The notes beneath the pieces were generated by a model. That model saw only the letters and a list, made by a program, of their open reading frames with translations, was not told the DNA's origin and ran no database searches. From assembly GCA_910583845.1 (NCBI GenBank), contig CAJUAB010000011.1, forward strand, positions 78,709 to 142,708: a stretch of 64,000 bases of DNA. Direction: 5' to 3'. The position numbers and the translations under genes were made by a program. Source of the stretch: an uncultured Acetatifactor sp. (lineage in GTDB: Bacteria > Bacillota > Clostridia > Lachnospirales > Lachnospiraceae). This document shows positions 7,419-15,908 of this stretch, in pieces. The stretch's first letter is position 1; each line of letters starts with the position of its first letter.

Positions 7419-8729
7419 ATGAGAATGTACGATATAATAATGAAGAAGCGAAACGGCGGCAAACTGACTTCCGGTGAAATACAATACTTTATCGACGGAT
7501 ACACCGGCGGAGAAATTCCCGATTATCAGGTGTCAGCCCTGATGATGGCCATATATTTCCGGGGGATGGATGAGGAAGAGACGCTGACCCTGACCATGGC
7601 CATGGCCCACAGCGGGGATATGCTGGATCTGTCTGCCATCGGGGGAACAAAAGTGGATAAGCACAGCACCGGCGGCGTGGGGGACAAGACTTCTCTGGCG
7701 CTGGCTCCCATGGCGGCGGCCTGCGGCATCAGGATTGCCAAGATGAGCGGCAGGGGCCTGGGGCACACTGGGGGAACGATAGACAAGCTGGAGAGTTTTG
7801 CGGGATTTTCCACCGACATCAGCCGGGAGCATTTCATACGGCAGGTGAACGGGATCGGTATTTCCATTATGGGACAGACGGCGGATTTGGCCCCTGCGGA
7901 CAAAAAACTCTATGCCTTGCGGGATGTGACGGCTACAGTGGACAATATGTCCCTGATCGCCAGCTCCATCATGAGCAAGAAGCTGGCGGCGGGGGCCGAC
8001 GCCATTGTGCTGGACGTCAAGACCGGCAGCGGCGCGTTCATGAAGACATTGCCGGATTCTCTGACTCTGGCCCGGGAGATGGTGCGGATTGGCAACGGCG
8101 CGGGACGCCGCACTGTCGCGGTGGTGTCCGACATGGACCAGCCTCTGGGCAGGGCGGTGGGAAATGCTCTGGAGGTAAAGGAGGCCATAGATACTCTGCG
8201 GGGACAGGGACCGGAGGATTTTATGGAGCTGTGTATGACCCTGGGCAGCCGGATGCTGATTGCGGGGGGCAGAGCCAGGGAGGAGGAGCAGGCCCGGGAG
8301 ATGCTGCGGGAAGCTGTTTCAAGCGGTGCTGCGCTGGAAAAAATGGCGGAGTTTGTACAGGCTCAGGGAGGAGATTCCAGGGCAGTCCGCGACACCGGCC
8401 TGCTGCCGCAGGCGCTCCATATAGAACCGATTCCGGCAAAGACGGACGGATATGTACAAAGCATCCGATGCGATGAGATCGGTATGTGCTCTCTGCTGCT
8501 CGGGGGCGGACGGGAGACCAAGGAAAGTGAGATTGACCTGGCCGTGGGGCTGGTACTGTGCGCCAAGACCGGGGATTATGTCAGGGCGGGAGAGCCTCTG
8601 GCCTATATGCATTATAATGATCCGGGAAGAGCGGCGGCAGCCAGGGAACGCTTTTACCAGGCATACGCTTTCGGCCGGGAAAAGCCGCAAATTCCTGCAT
8701 TGATCCATGAGATTATCGAGCAGGCATAA
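7419..8729 (+). CDS. pdp: Pyrimidine-nucleoside phosphorylase
   Basis: The 436-residue enzyme splits uridine, thymidine or deoxyuridine with phosphate. The N-terminal helical domain starts MRMYDIIMKKRNGGKLTSGEI. The family signature appears as GRGLGHTGGTIDKLE (residues about 108-122). KHSTGGVGDKTSL binds phosphate. The C-terminal domain carries the GGGRETKES and VGLVL stretches. Length matches the Firmicute Pdp/DeoA family. AAAGGGG precedes the ATG. It stands alone; a GC-rich hairpin (about 7347-7390) lies before its ribosome site. DeoA (thymidine-specific) is the only serious alternative name. Confidence 0.95.
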   Translation: MRMYDIIMKKRNGGKLTSGEIQYFIDGYTGGEIPDYQVSALMMAIYFRGMDEEETLTLTMAMAHSGDMLDLSAIGGTKVDKHSTGGVGDKTSLALAPMAAACGIRIAKMSGRGLGHTGGTIDKLESFAGFSTDISREHFIRQVNGIGISIMGQTADLAPADKKLYALRDVTATVDNMSLIASSIMSKKLAAGADAIVLDVKTGSGAFMKTLPDSLTLAREMVRIGNGAGRRTVAVVSDMDQPLGRAVGNALEVKEAIDTLRGQGPEDFMELCMTLGSRMLIAGGRAREEEQAREMLREAVSSGAALEKMAEFVQAQGGDSRAVRDTGLLPQALHIEPIPAKTDGYVQSIRCDEIGMCSLLLGGGRETKESEIDLAVGLVLCAKTGDYVRAGEPLAYMHYNDPGRAAAARERFYQAYAFGREKPQIPALIHEIIEQA

Positions 8730-8925
8730 TCGTTTGCCGGGGACGGAGGACGGCATACCTTAAAGAACAACTGCATATATTACAGGGAGAACAACCGAAT
8801 TCGGGGAAGTTGTCTCCTGCTGCCTTTTCGCCGGGAACGAAGCGCGATGCCCGGGCAAATGATCAGGGCCTGGGCGGAAATTGCCATAGCAGGGCGTCGT
8901 TCCCGGAGTCGGCAGGAGGTAAGCC
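8730..8925 (+). other. Structured spacer between pdp and yqfC
   Basis: Two inverted repeats are visible: GGAGAACAAC with GTTGTCTCC (about 8787-8817, one bulge), and a perfect 10-bp long-range stem CCGGGAACGA (8831-8840) / TCGTTCCCGG (8897-8906) enclosing a GC-rich branched interval. No known riboswitch core and no gene were recognised. A sigma-E promoter for yqfCD would be expected here from known biology, but I could not place one confidently. Confidence 0.45.
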
Positions 8926-9210
8926 ATGAGAAAGAAGCAGACGGAGGGAACCAGCCGCAGGGAGGCGATTATCGACTCTCTCTCCCTGCCCAAGGATATT
9001 CTGCTGGGGGCCCTGCGGGTGACTCTGACGGGCTGTCAGGAAGCGTGGGTGGAGAATTATAAGGGAATATTGGAATATACAGAGTGTCAGATCCTTTTGC
9101 AGGGCAAAAACTGCCAGGTCTGCTTTGAGGGGCAGCGGCTGTCCATAGAATACTACACCAATGAGGACATGAAGATCAGCGGCTGCATCCGCTGTGTCAG
9201 ATATCAGTAA
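8926..9210 (+). CDS. yqfC: Sporulation protein YqfC (YabP/YqfC family)
   Basis: The 94-residue protein matches YqfC: SRREAIIDSLSLPKDILLGALRVTLTG and a C-terminal IEYYTNEDMKISGCI. YqfC is a mother-cell (sigma-E) sporulation protein with a small beta-rich domain. GGCAGGAGGTAAGCC precedes the ATG. Its stop is 20 bases before yqfD, its usual neighbour, and the yqfC-yqfD-phoH-ybeY order is conserved in Clostridia. Confidence 0.92.
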   Translation: MRKKQTEGTSRREAIIDSLSLPKDILLGALRVTLTGCQEAWVENYKGILEYTECQILLQGKNCQVCFEGQRLSIEYYTNEDMKISGCIRCVRYQ

Positions 9211-9230
9211 TCTGAGTCGGGAGGATTCAT

Positions 9231-10460
9231 ATGCTGGGAATACTGCAATTCCTCAAAGGGTATGTCAGAATGAAAATATGGGGGGTGTCCCCGGAGCGCT
9301 TTCTGAATCTGTGCAGCAATAAGAATATTCTGTTGTGGGATATCTGCAAGGATGGGGATGTATATACCATGTGCATCAGTCTGAACGCGTTTTTACAGCT
9401 TCGTCCCATAGCCAGAAAAACGGGGGTAAGGGTAGTCGTCTTGCAGAAGTTTGGACTGCCTTTTTTACTGCCCGGCCTTCTGAAAAGGAAAATTTTCATT
9501 GCAGGCTTATTTCTCTGCGTCACTTTCTGGATCGTCAGTTATCGATTTGTGTGGGATATCACCCTGGAGGGCAATTACCAGATCACACAGGAGGTGTTCA
9601 CGGATTTTCTGGCTTCCCTGCAGGTGCGTGTGGGTATGCGGAAGACGGATCTGGATATCAGCGCCCTGGAGAGGGAAATCCGGCGCGCTTTTCCGGAGGT
9701 CACCTGGACTTCGGCCCGACTTTCCGGCACCCGGCTGGAGATTTCCATAAAGGAAAATGACGCCCCTATGCTGGAGGAACCGGTGCCTGTGGAGGGCGGC
9801 CAGAATCTTGTGTCGGAATACGCGGGCGTCATTACCTCCATGATCGTGAGAAGCGGGGTCCCGATGGTGAAAATCGGTGATACTGTGGAGGAGGGGACAT
9901 TGTTGGTGGAGGGCCGGGTGCCGATCTACAACGACGATGCCACTGTCCGGGAATATCTGTATATTACGGCAGACGCGGATATTACGGTGGAGCATTCCAT
10001 CACTTATCAGGATACGCTGCCCGCCACCTATATCCAAAAGTCTTATACCGGACGCAGCTTTAGCCGTCCCTTTGTGAGGCTGGGAGGGAAAGAGATCAAA
10101 TTGCCGCAGGAACGGCCTTATCTGGTGTATGATACAGTGACCCAGGGACATACGCCCATGTTGCTTGAGAAACTGTCCATCCCGCTTTCCTGGGGCCAGT
10201 ATGTCTACCGGGAGTACATGAATGTGGAGCATGAATATACGCTCAAGCAGGCGGAGGCGCTGCTGGTGGAAAAGGAGCTGCAATTTCTTGCAACTTTAGA
10301 GGAAAAGGGGGTACACATTATTGAAAAAGATGTTAAAATAGAAGAGGGAGGCGTGTGCTGGACCATGGAGGGATGGATTCTGGTAGATCAGCTCACGGGA
10401 CGGCTTGTGCCCATCTCCGGGGAGGAACCCGTGCCGGGAGCGGCAGGGCAGGATGATTGA
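9231..10460 (+). CDS. yqfD: Sporulation protein YqfD
   Basis: The 409-residue product has an N-terminal cytosolic part (MLGILQFLKGYVRMKIWGVSPERFLNLC), one transmembrane helix (about residues 88-108, KRKIFIAGLFLCVTFWIVSY) and a large exported portion with FtsQ/POTRA-like sequence (VWDITLEGNYQITQEVFTDFL). It is the family partner of YqfC, expressed in the mother cell. GGGAGGATTCAT precedes the ATG. Function at the molecular level is not established. Confidence 0.93.
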   Translation: MLGILQFLKGYVRMKIWGVSPERFLNLCSNKNILLWDICKDGDVYTMCISLNAFLQLRPIARKTGVRVVVLQKFGLPFLLPGLLKRKIFIAGLFLCVTFWIVSYRFVWDITLEGNYQITQEVFTDFLASLQVRVGMRKTDLDISALEREIRRAFPEVTWTSARLSGTRLEISIKENDAPMLEEPVPVEGGQNLVSEYAGVITSMIVRSGVPMVKIGDTVEEGTLLVEGRVPIYNDDATVREYLYITADADITVEHSITYQDTLPATYIQKSYTGRSFSRPFVRLGGKEIKLPQERPYLVYDTVTQGHTPMLLEKLSIPLSWGQYVYREYMNVEHEYTLKQAEALLVEKELQFLATLEEKGVHIIEKDVKIEEGGVCWTMEGWILVDQLTGRLVPISGEEPVPGAAGQDD

Positions 10461-10475
10461 CGTTATTATGCAGAC

Positions 10476-10510
10476 ACCGCCGGAATCCGGCCGGGGCGGA
10501 TTCCGGCGGT
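10476..10510 (+). other. Perfect 14-bp inverted repeat between yqfD and phoH
   Basis: ACCGCCGGAATCCG and CGGATTCCGGCGGT flank a seven-base loop. No U tract follows; the phoH ribosome site GGAAGAGG begins a few bases after it. It may act as an RNA-stability or translation-control structure, or be a terminator remnant. Confidence 0.8.
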
Positions 10511-10525
10511 GCGGGAAGAGGAAAT

Positions 10526-11536
10526 ATGAGTGAAGTGACATTACAGATGGATATGCCCGCGGAGCATATGCAGAAAATTTTCGGCGCGGGGGATTCCTAT
10601 GTCCGCAAGATCGAGAGGGATCTGCATGTGACCGTGGTGGACCGCAACGGACGCGTGGCCGTCACTGGGGAGGAGCATCAGGCAAATCAGGCATGCCGGA
10701 TTCTGAGCCAGCTTACGGAGATATCCAGAAGGGGCAATGAAATCGAGGAGCAGAGCGTGAATTACGCGATTACATTAGGGATGGAAGAAAAAGAAAATAT
10801 TCTGACAGAGATTGACGGGGACGTGATCTGTCATACCGTCAGCGGGAAACCGATCAAGCCCAAAACCCTTGGGCAGAAACAATATGTGGACGCCATACGC
10901 GGCAAAATGATTACTTTTGGCCTGGGGCCTGCGGGGACGGGCAAGACTTATCTGGCCATGGCCATGGCCATCACGGCGTTCAAGAACGATGAGGTCAGCC
11001 GGATCATTCTGACCCGTCCGGCCATTGAGGCGGGGGAAAAACTGGGATTCCTGCCCGGGGATTTGCAGAGCAAGGTGGACCCTTATCTGCGTCCCCTGTA
11101 TGATGCCCTTTATCAGATCATGGGCGCGGAGAACTTTGCCAAAAACATGGAAAAGGGGCTGATTGAGGTGGCCCCCCTGGCCTATATGCGGGGCCGTACC
11201 TTGGACAACGCCTACATTATTCTGGACGAGGCGCAGAATACCACCCCTGCCCAGATGAAGATGTTCCTGACCCGGATCGGGTTCGGCTCCAAGGTGGTGG
11301 TCACCGGCGACAGCTCGCAGAAGGATCTGCCCACCGGCAGTCAGTCCGGCCTGGATGTGGCCGCGAAAGTGCTGGGAAAGGTGGAGGATATCGCTTTCTG
11401 CAATCTGACCAGCAAGGACGTGGTGCGTCATCCTCTGGTGCAGAAGATCGTCAAGGCCTATGACGATTATGAGGCACGGGAGAAGTACAGAGAAAAGGCA
11501 AGGAGCAGAGAAAAGAGACATGGCCGGAGGCAATAG
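10526..11536 (+). CDS. phoH: PhoH-family ATPase
   Basis: The 336-residue protein has an N-terminal KH-like part and a PhoH P-loop domain with Walker A GPAGTGKTYLAMAMA (about residues 134-148) and Walker B YIILDEAQNTT. PhoH-like proteins are predicted RNA helicase-like ATPases and are usually encoded beside ybeY, as here. The ATG at 10526 (MSEVTLQM) follows GGAAGAGGAAAT; the frame is open further upstream, but that would overlap the hairpin and lacks a ribosome site. Confidence 0.94.
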   Translation: MSEVTLQMDMPAEHMQKIFGAGDSYVRKIERDLHVTVVDRNGRVAVTGEEHQANQACRILSQLTEISRRGNEIEEQSVNYAITLGMEEKENILTEIDGDVICHTVSGKPIKPKTLGQKQYVDAIRGKMITFGLGPAGTGKTYLAMAMAITAFKNDEVSRIILTRPAIEAGEKLGFLPGDLQSKVDPYLRPLYDALYQIMGAENFAKNMEKGLIEVAPLAYMRGRTLDNAYIILDEAQNTTPAQMKMFLTRIGFGSKVVVTGDSSQKDLPTGSQSGLDVAAKVLGKVEDIAFCNLTSKDVVRHPLVQKIVKAYDDYEAREKYREKARSREKRHGRRQ

Positions 11537-11571
11537 AAACGGAAGAGAACGGACGGGGGCGAAGTGCTGCG

Positions 11572-12078
11572 ATGACTTTTTATGTTGAGAATGAGACCGA
11601 TGTGACATATTCCTTCGATGTGGAGCAGACAGTGGCGGCGGTGGCAACGGCCGTGCTGGAGTCGGAGGGCTGTCCCTATCAGGTGCAGATAAACGTGCTG
11701 CTCACCGACAATGAGGGGATCAGAGAGTTCAACAGGCAGTACCGTCAGATTGACAGGGAGACGGATGTGCTGTCTTTTCCCAATCTGGAATTTGACACGC
11801 CGGGAGATTTTCAAAACGCGGAGGAACAGAGGGCGGACTGCTTTGACCCGGACAGCGGCGAGCTGATTCTGGGGGATATCATTTTGTCGGTGGACAGGAT
11901 TGCCGGACAGGCCAGGGAATACGGACACAGCCTGCGGCGGGAACTGGCGTTTCTGGTGGCGCACAGTCTGCTGCATCTCTGCGGTTACGACCATATGGAA
12001 CCGGCGGAGGCGGCGGTGATGGAGCAAAAGCAGGAACAGGTTCTGAACGCGCTGGGCATTACCAGGGACCCGGCGTGA
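11572..12078 (+). CDS. ybeY: Endoribonuclease / rRNA maturation factor YbeY
   Basis: The 168-residue product has the zinc motif HSLLHLCGYDH (HxxxHxxGxxH, about residues 131-141) and the family block YRQIDRETDVLSFP. YbeY processes 16S rRNA 3' ends and supports ribosome quality control. The stretch FDTPGDFQNAEEQRADCFD before ELILGDI is the usual Firmicute insertion. It starts 35 bases after phoH. Confidence 0.95.
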   Translation: MTFYVENETDVTYSFDVEQTVAAVATAVLESEGCPYQVQINVLLTDNEGIREFNRQYRQIDRETDVLSFPNLEFDTPGDFQNAEEQRADCFDPDSGELILGDIILSVDRIAGQAREYGHSLRRELAFLVAHSLLHLCGYDHMEPAEAAVMEQKQEQVLNALGITRDPA

Positions 12079-12115
12079 GTTTTGCCGGCTGAAAATACGG
12101 AAGGAAACGACCTTT

Positions 12116-13798
12116 ATGAGGCAACAGGAGATCAAGATAAAGCAGATCATATGCTATACCTATGTTATTGGCATCATTGGTTTGACTGGCATGGGAAGGG
12201 TGCTGGGAGATATGGGAATGGCCTGTCTGTCAGTAGCCATGGAGGGCGTCAGTCTCTTTTTTCTGCTGGCGACCTGCGGGGTGTCGGATGTGATCGCAAA
12301 GCTGCAGAGAAACCGCAGAAATAAGGGACAGTTCAAAGGGGTGGCCCGGATGCGCGGGCAGTTTTTCATTTTGCAGGGAGCCCTGGGGGCGCTGCTGACC
12401 ACACTTCTTTTGCTGCTGGCGGAGCCTCTGGCGGGACGTATCTTCCGGGTACCCTACGGCGCGTCCGCGCTGAAGCTGCTGGCTCCGGTGATTCTGTTCC
12501 AGGCTTTGAGCGCGGCGCTGCTGGGCTATTTCCAGGGAAGCGGCAGCTACATGCCTTCTCTGGTCAGCGCGGTGATGCGCCAGGGATTTTTTCTGGTACT
12601 CGGCGCTTTGTTTGGAAGATGGCTGACGGGTTATGGAGACAAGGTGTCTCGTCTGTTGAAAAATGACTGTTACAGCGGTATGTATGGGGCCATGGGAGTT
12701 GCTCTTGGCATCGCGGTCTCAGAACTGCTGGTATTACTGTTTCTGGTTGTGGTTTATCTGGGCAGTGACAGGAAGACGGACGAACAGAAAAGCCAGGAGG
12801 GACTGCGCCGCACGGAGAGCATGGGGGACGTGGTCCGGATTTACTGCGGGGCGCTTTGGCGGGGGGTATGCACGGCGATGCTGGCAGTGCTCCCCTTGGT
12901 GCTGGGCGGCGCTTTTTATCTGCGCGGAGCGGCGTCACTCAGTACTGATGTGCCTGCGCTGGCCCCCGCAGTGGAGGGAGCAGCTTCGGAGGAAGCGGCT
13001 CCCCTGGCAGTCTTGAGTGCCGATCTGGCAGTGGCGGGTTATGGCGGTCTTATCGGGAAATGCCTTTTGCCATGCGCGGCATTTGTGCTGGTTCTCGCCG
13101 CCCGATGTTTTCCCGTCTACGGCAGATTATGCGGAACTGTCCGCAGGGAGGACGCGCGGTATGCCCGGGATGTGGCGGCGGTCGGGCTGCACTATGTGTG
13201 GACGGCCGGGCTGTATTTTGCCGTGACCGCGGTGGTGATGGCCCCGCGGATCGCGGCGGGCTTTTTTCCCGGAGGAGAGGAAAACATGAGCGGCATGCTG
13301 AGAATAGGCGGGGGCCTGGTTCTGGCACTGGGGCTTGTGGCGCTGTTCTCAATGATCCTCCTGGCCCACGGAGAGCAGTATATTCTGATGGGCATGCTGG
13401 GAATCTGGACGGTTCTGAATATGATTTTCCAGAGTCTCTTTGTCAGAGGCAGCGGATACAGCGCCGCCGGAATCCTGTACGGAGCCTTTGTGTCCACCAT
13501 TATTCTGCTGGCAGGAATGGCGGCTTACTGCGTCTGGCGGGGCAGAATGGGTACGGACTATGTCCGGATTCTGGGGGTGCCGCTGGCGGGGGCAGGGATT
13601 ATGGGGCTGTTAATCCTGCTGGCCGACAAACTGCTGGGCGCCCATATGAGCGATGTGGCGGCCGTGGCGGTGGCCGCCCTGCTGGGGGCAGTGGTTTATG
13701 GGGGCATCCTGGTGGCAACGAAAAATATACGGGAATATGAGATTTCCGTGTTGTATGGAAAACAGGCCAGAAAAATGCTGGAACGTATAATTTCATAA
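12116..13798 (+). CDS. Polysaccharide/lipid-II-type flippase, SpoVB/MurJ-like (MOP superfamily)
   Basis: The 560-residue, strongly hydrophobic protein has about 12-14 transmembrane segments with the MOP-superfamily start (IKQIICYTYVIGIIGLTGMGRVLGD) and the YFQGSGSYMPSLVSAVMRQ block seen in SpoVB and MurJ-like proteins. It probably moves a lipid-linked saccharide across the membrane. Hydrophilic loops occur near residues 217-237 (SDRKTDEQKSQEGLRRTES) and 285-302. It follows ybeY by 37 bases. Exact substrate, and a spore role, are inference. Confidence 0.8.
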   Translation: MRQQEIKIKQIICYTYVIGIIGLTGMGRVLGDMGMACLSVAMEGVSLFFLLATCGVSDVIAKLQRNRRNKGQFKGVARMRGQFFILQGALGALLTTLLLLLAEPLAGRIFRVPYGASALKLLAPVILFQALSAALLGYFQGSGSYMPSLVSAVMRQGFFLVLGALFGRWLTGYGDKVSRLLKNDCYSGMYGAMGVALGIAVSELLVLLFLVVVYLGSDRKTDEQKSQEGLRRTESMGDVVRIYCGALWRGVCTAMLAVLPLVLGGAFYLRGAASLSTDVPALAPAVEGAASEEAAPLAVLSADLAVAGYGGLIGKCLLPCAAFVLVLAARCFPVYGRLCGTVRREDARYARDVAAVGLHYVWTAGLYFAVTAVVMAPRIAAGFFPGGEENMSGMLRIGGGLVLALGLVALFSMILLAHGEQYILMGMLGIWTVLNMIFQSLFVRGSGYSAAGILYGAFVSTIILLAGMAAYCVWRGRMGTDYVRILGVPLAGAGIMGLLILLADKLLGAHMSDVAAVAVAALLGAVVYGGILVATKNIREYEISVLYGKQARKMLERIIS

Positions 13799-13891
13799 AA
13801 TATGGTTGATACTATGTGTGAGATTGGATCGCACATAGAAAAACGTCTCGTTGAGCCGTTTTTCACGGATTGTGGGAAAAAGGGGTAAGAG

Positions 13892-14617
13892 ATGAGACGG
13901 ACGAGGACGAAGGGACAGCGGATAGGCATATTTTCAGCAGGGCTGCTGTTATGCGGCTTGATGGGGATGACAGGGGGCTTGCTGGGCGCCAGACTGGCAC
14001 AGCGGTATCAGCCGCAGCAGATCCGGCAGGAGACGCTTCCGGGGACGTTGGAGGAAACACCGGAAATATCTCTGCCGGAGGCTGCGCCCAGATGGCATAA
14101 TCAGGTGATGGAGACGCCGCCGGAGGATGTGGAAGATCAGAACGGACCGGCCTCCCAGGTTATCAGCATCCCGGAGACTGTCAATGCGGAGACGGAATAC
14201 ATTTTGCGGGAAAAGGATCTCCTGAACGGTTCGGAGGTGGAGACCAGCGTGAAACTCCCCGATATGTATATCGGCATGAACCGGGAACAGTTCGTGGCGG
14301 CCATGGAGAGCTATGAGGCGGCACCGCCGCTGTCCGAGAAGGAGAGGGGATTTGTGAGCCTGGACGTGCTCTCCTTCGCCCCCAGCCGGGTGGTGGTTCA
14401 GATGAATTACCGGTATGTGCAGCCTTCGAAGAGCTTCTATGTGGTGGCGATCAACGACCTGATCGTGGTCTATAAGGAAGACAGGGAAACCGTATATCAA
14501 TATACGAATATCCGTCTTTCCCATCTTCCGGAGCGCTTGCAGCAGGAGATTATCGGAGTGAAATATATTGCGGATGAGGAGAGGCTGTATGACTTCCTGG
14601 AAAACTATACCAGCTGA
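13892..14617 (+). CDS. Membrane-anchored protein with BofC-like C-terminal domain
   Basis: The 241-residue product has a basic N-terminus and one transmembrane helix (about residues 11-33), a proline/glutamate-rich linker, and a C-terminal region (about 165-241) that resembles the BofC C-terminal domain: VVYKEDRETVYQYTNIRLSHLP followed by EERLYDFLENYTS. BofC in Bacillus restrains SpoIVB signalling between forespore and mother cell. This match is by eye and the N-terminal half differs. The stop overlaps the next gene by 29 bases. AAAAAGGGGTAAGAG precedes the ATG. Confidence 0.65.
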   Translation: MRRTRTKGQRIGIFSAGLLLCGLMGMTGGLLGARLAQRYQPQQIRQETLPGTLEETPEISLPEAAPRWHNQVMETPPEDVEDQNGPASQVISIPETVNAETEYILREKDLLNGSEVETSVKLPDMYIGMNREQFVAAMESYEAAPPLSEKERGFVSLDVLSFAPSRVVVQMNYRYVQPSKSFYVVAINDLIVVYKEDRETVYQYTNIRLSHLPERLQQEIIGVKYIADEERLYDFLENYTS

Positions 14618-15905
14618 CAGATACGATGTGGCGGTGGCGGGCGGCGGCGCTTCGGGGATGACGGCGGCCATAGCGGCGGCCCGGTCCGGCGCCAGGGTGG
14701 CGCTGCTGGAACGTGGAGAGAGGCCGGGGAAAAAAATACTGATGACCGGCAACGGCAAGTGCAATCTGGGCAACAGGGATTTGAGCCCCGCCTGTTACTA
14801 TAGCGACAATATGGCAGTGGCAGCCTCCGTTCTGGAGCGTTTCGGGACGGAGGAGACCATCGCCTTTTTTTCGTCTCTGGGACTTATGGTGCGGGAGCGG
14901 GGGGGATATCTCTATCCCTTCAGCGGGCAGGCGGCAACGGTGCTGGATGTGCTGCGCTACGGATTGGAACGGGAACGGGTAGAAGTCATGACCCGGGCCG
15001 CGGTGCGGGAGGTGACTTCCCGGGCGGCAAACCGGGGCGCGCGACAGGAGTACATACTGAAGCTGGACAATGGCAGAGAACTGCGGGCGGAGCGGGTGGT
15101 GCTGGCCTGCGGCGGACAGGCGGCTCCCGGGACCGGGTCAGACGGCAGCGGCTATGCGCTGGCCCGGTCTCTGGGGCATCGGATCGTCCCGCCCGTGCCC
15201 TCCCTGGTGCAGCTCCATTGCGGCGAAAAATATTGCAAGGCTCTGGCGGGAGTGCGGTCGGAGGGGACGGTACGGATTTACGGAAGCGGACAGGGGGATC
15301 TGCTGTTTGAAGAGACGGGGGAAATTCAGCTTACGGAGTATGGCATATCCGGCATCCCGGTGTTTCAACTCAGCGGCGGGGTGAACCAGCTGCTGGCCAG
15401 GAAGAAGGAGCTGCGCGCGGAGCTGGATTTTTTCCCCCGGTGCGAAGAGGATGTCTATGAGCGGCTGTGCCGGGAGAGAATGGAACAGATGAGGCAGGAG
15501 ACGGTGGAAATGTTTTTTACGGGTATGCTGCATAAAAAGATTATGGCCGTGTGCGTCCGGCAGGCAGGGCTTTCGCCGGAAGAGCGCGCGGCCGGGGCGG
15601 ACCGGCGGAAACTGCGGCGCGTTTTTGAGCTGTGCCGTCATCTGCCCTTTACCGTCACTGGCAGCCATTCCTTTGAAAACGCGCAGGTATGCCGGGGCGG
15701 CGTCAGCATGCGGGAGGTGGACGGGCAGCTGCAGTCCGGGCGCTGCCATGGCCTGTATATGGCAGGGGAATTGCTTCATGTGGATGGACGCTGCGGCGGT
15801 TATAACCTGCAATGGGCCTGGGCAAGCGGATATATCGCGGGAAGCGCGGCGGGACAGGGAAGCGGGAGGCGTAACGGCAAACCCGGATACAGGGATGAGG
15901 AATAA
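14589..15905 (+). CDS. HI0933/YhiN-type NAD(P)/FAD-dependent oxidoreductase
   Basis: The 438-residue flavoprotein has the dinucleotide-binding motif VAGGGASGMTAAIAAA near the N-terminus, GKKILMTGNGKCNLGN, and the C-terminal FAD motif GELLHVDGRCGGYNLQWAWASGY. The family is annotated as aminoacetone oxidase-like; the natural substrate is unknown. The ATG at 14589 (MTSWKTIPADRYDV) follows GAGGAGAGG inside the end of the preceding gene, so the two are probably translated together. Confidence 0.88.
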   Translation: MTSWKTIPADRYDVAVAGGGASGMTAAIAAARSGARVALLERGERPGKKILMTGNGKCNLGNRDLSPACYYSDNMAVAASVLERFGTEETIAFFSSLGLMVRERGGYLYPFSGQAATVLDVLRYGLERERVEVMTRAAVREVTSRAANRGARQEYILKLDNGRELRAERVVLACGGQAAPGTGSDGSGYALARSLGHRIVPPVPSLVQLHCGEKYCKALAGVRSEGTVRIYGSGQGDLLFEETGEIQLTEYGISGIPVFQLSGGVNQLLARKKELRAELDFFPRCEEDVYERLCRERMEQMRQETVEMFFTGMLHKKIMAVCVRQAGLSPEERAAGADRRKLRRVFELCRHLPFTVTGSHSFENAQVCRGGVSMREVDGQLQSGRCHGLYMAGELLHVDGRCGGYNLQWAWASGYIAGSAAGQGSGRRNGKPGYRDEE

Positions 15906-15908
15906 AAT

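Noticed and set aside
13060..13740. 226-codon plus-strand frame inside the flippase gene
   Set aside because: It is an out-of-frame shadow rich in Arg/Gly, while the flippase frame has clear transmembrane pattern.
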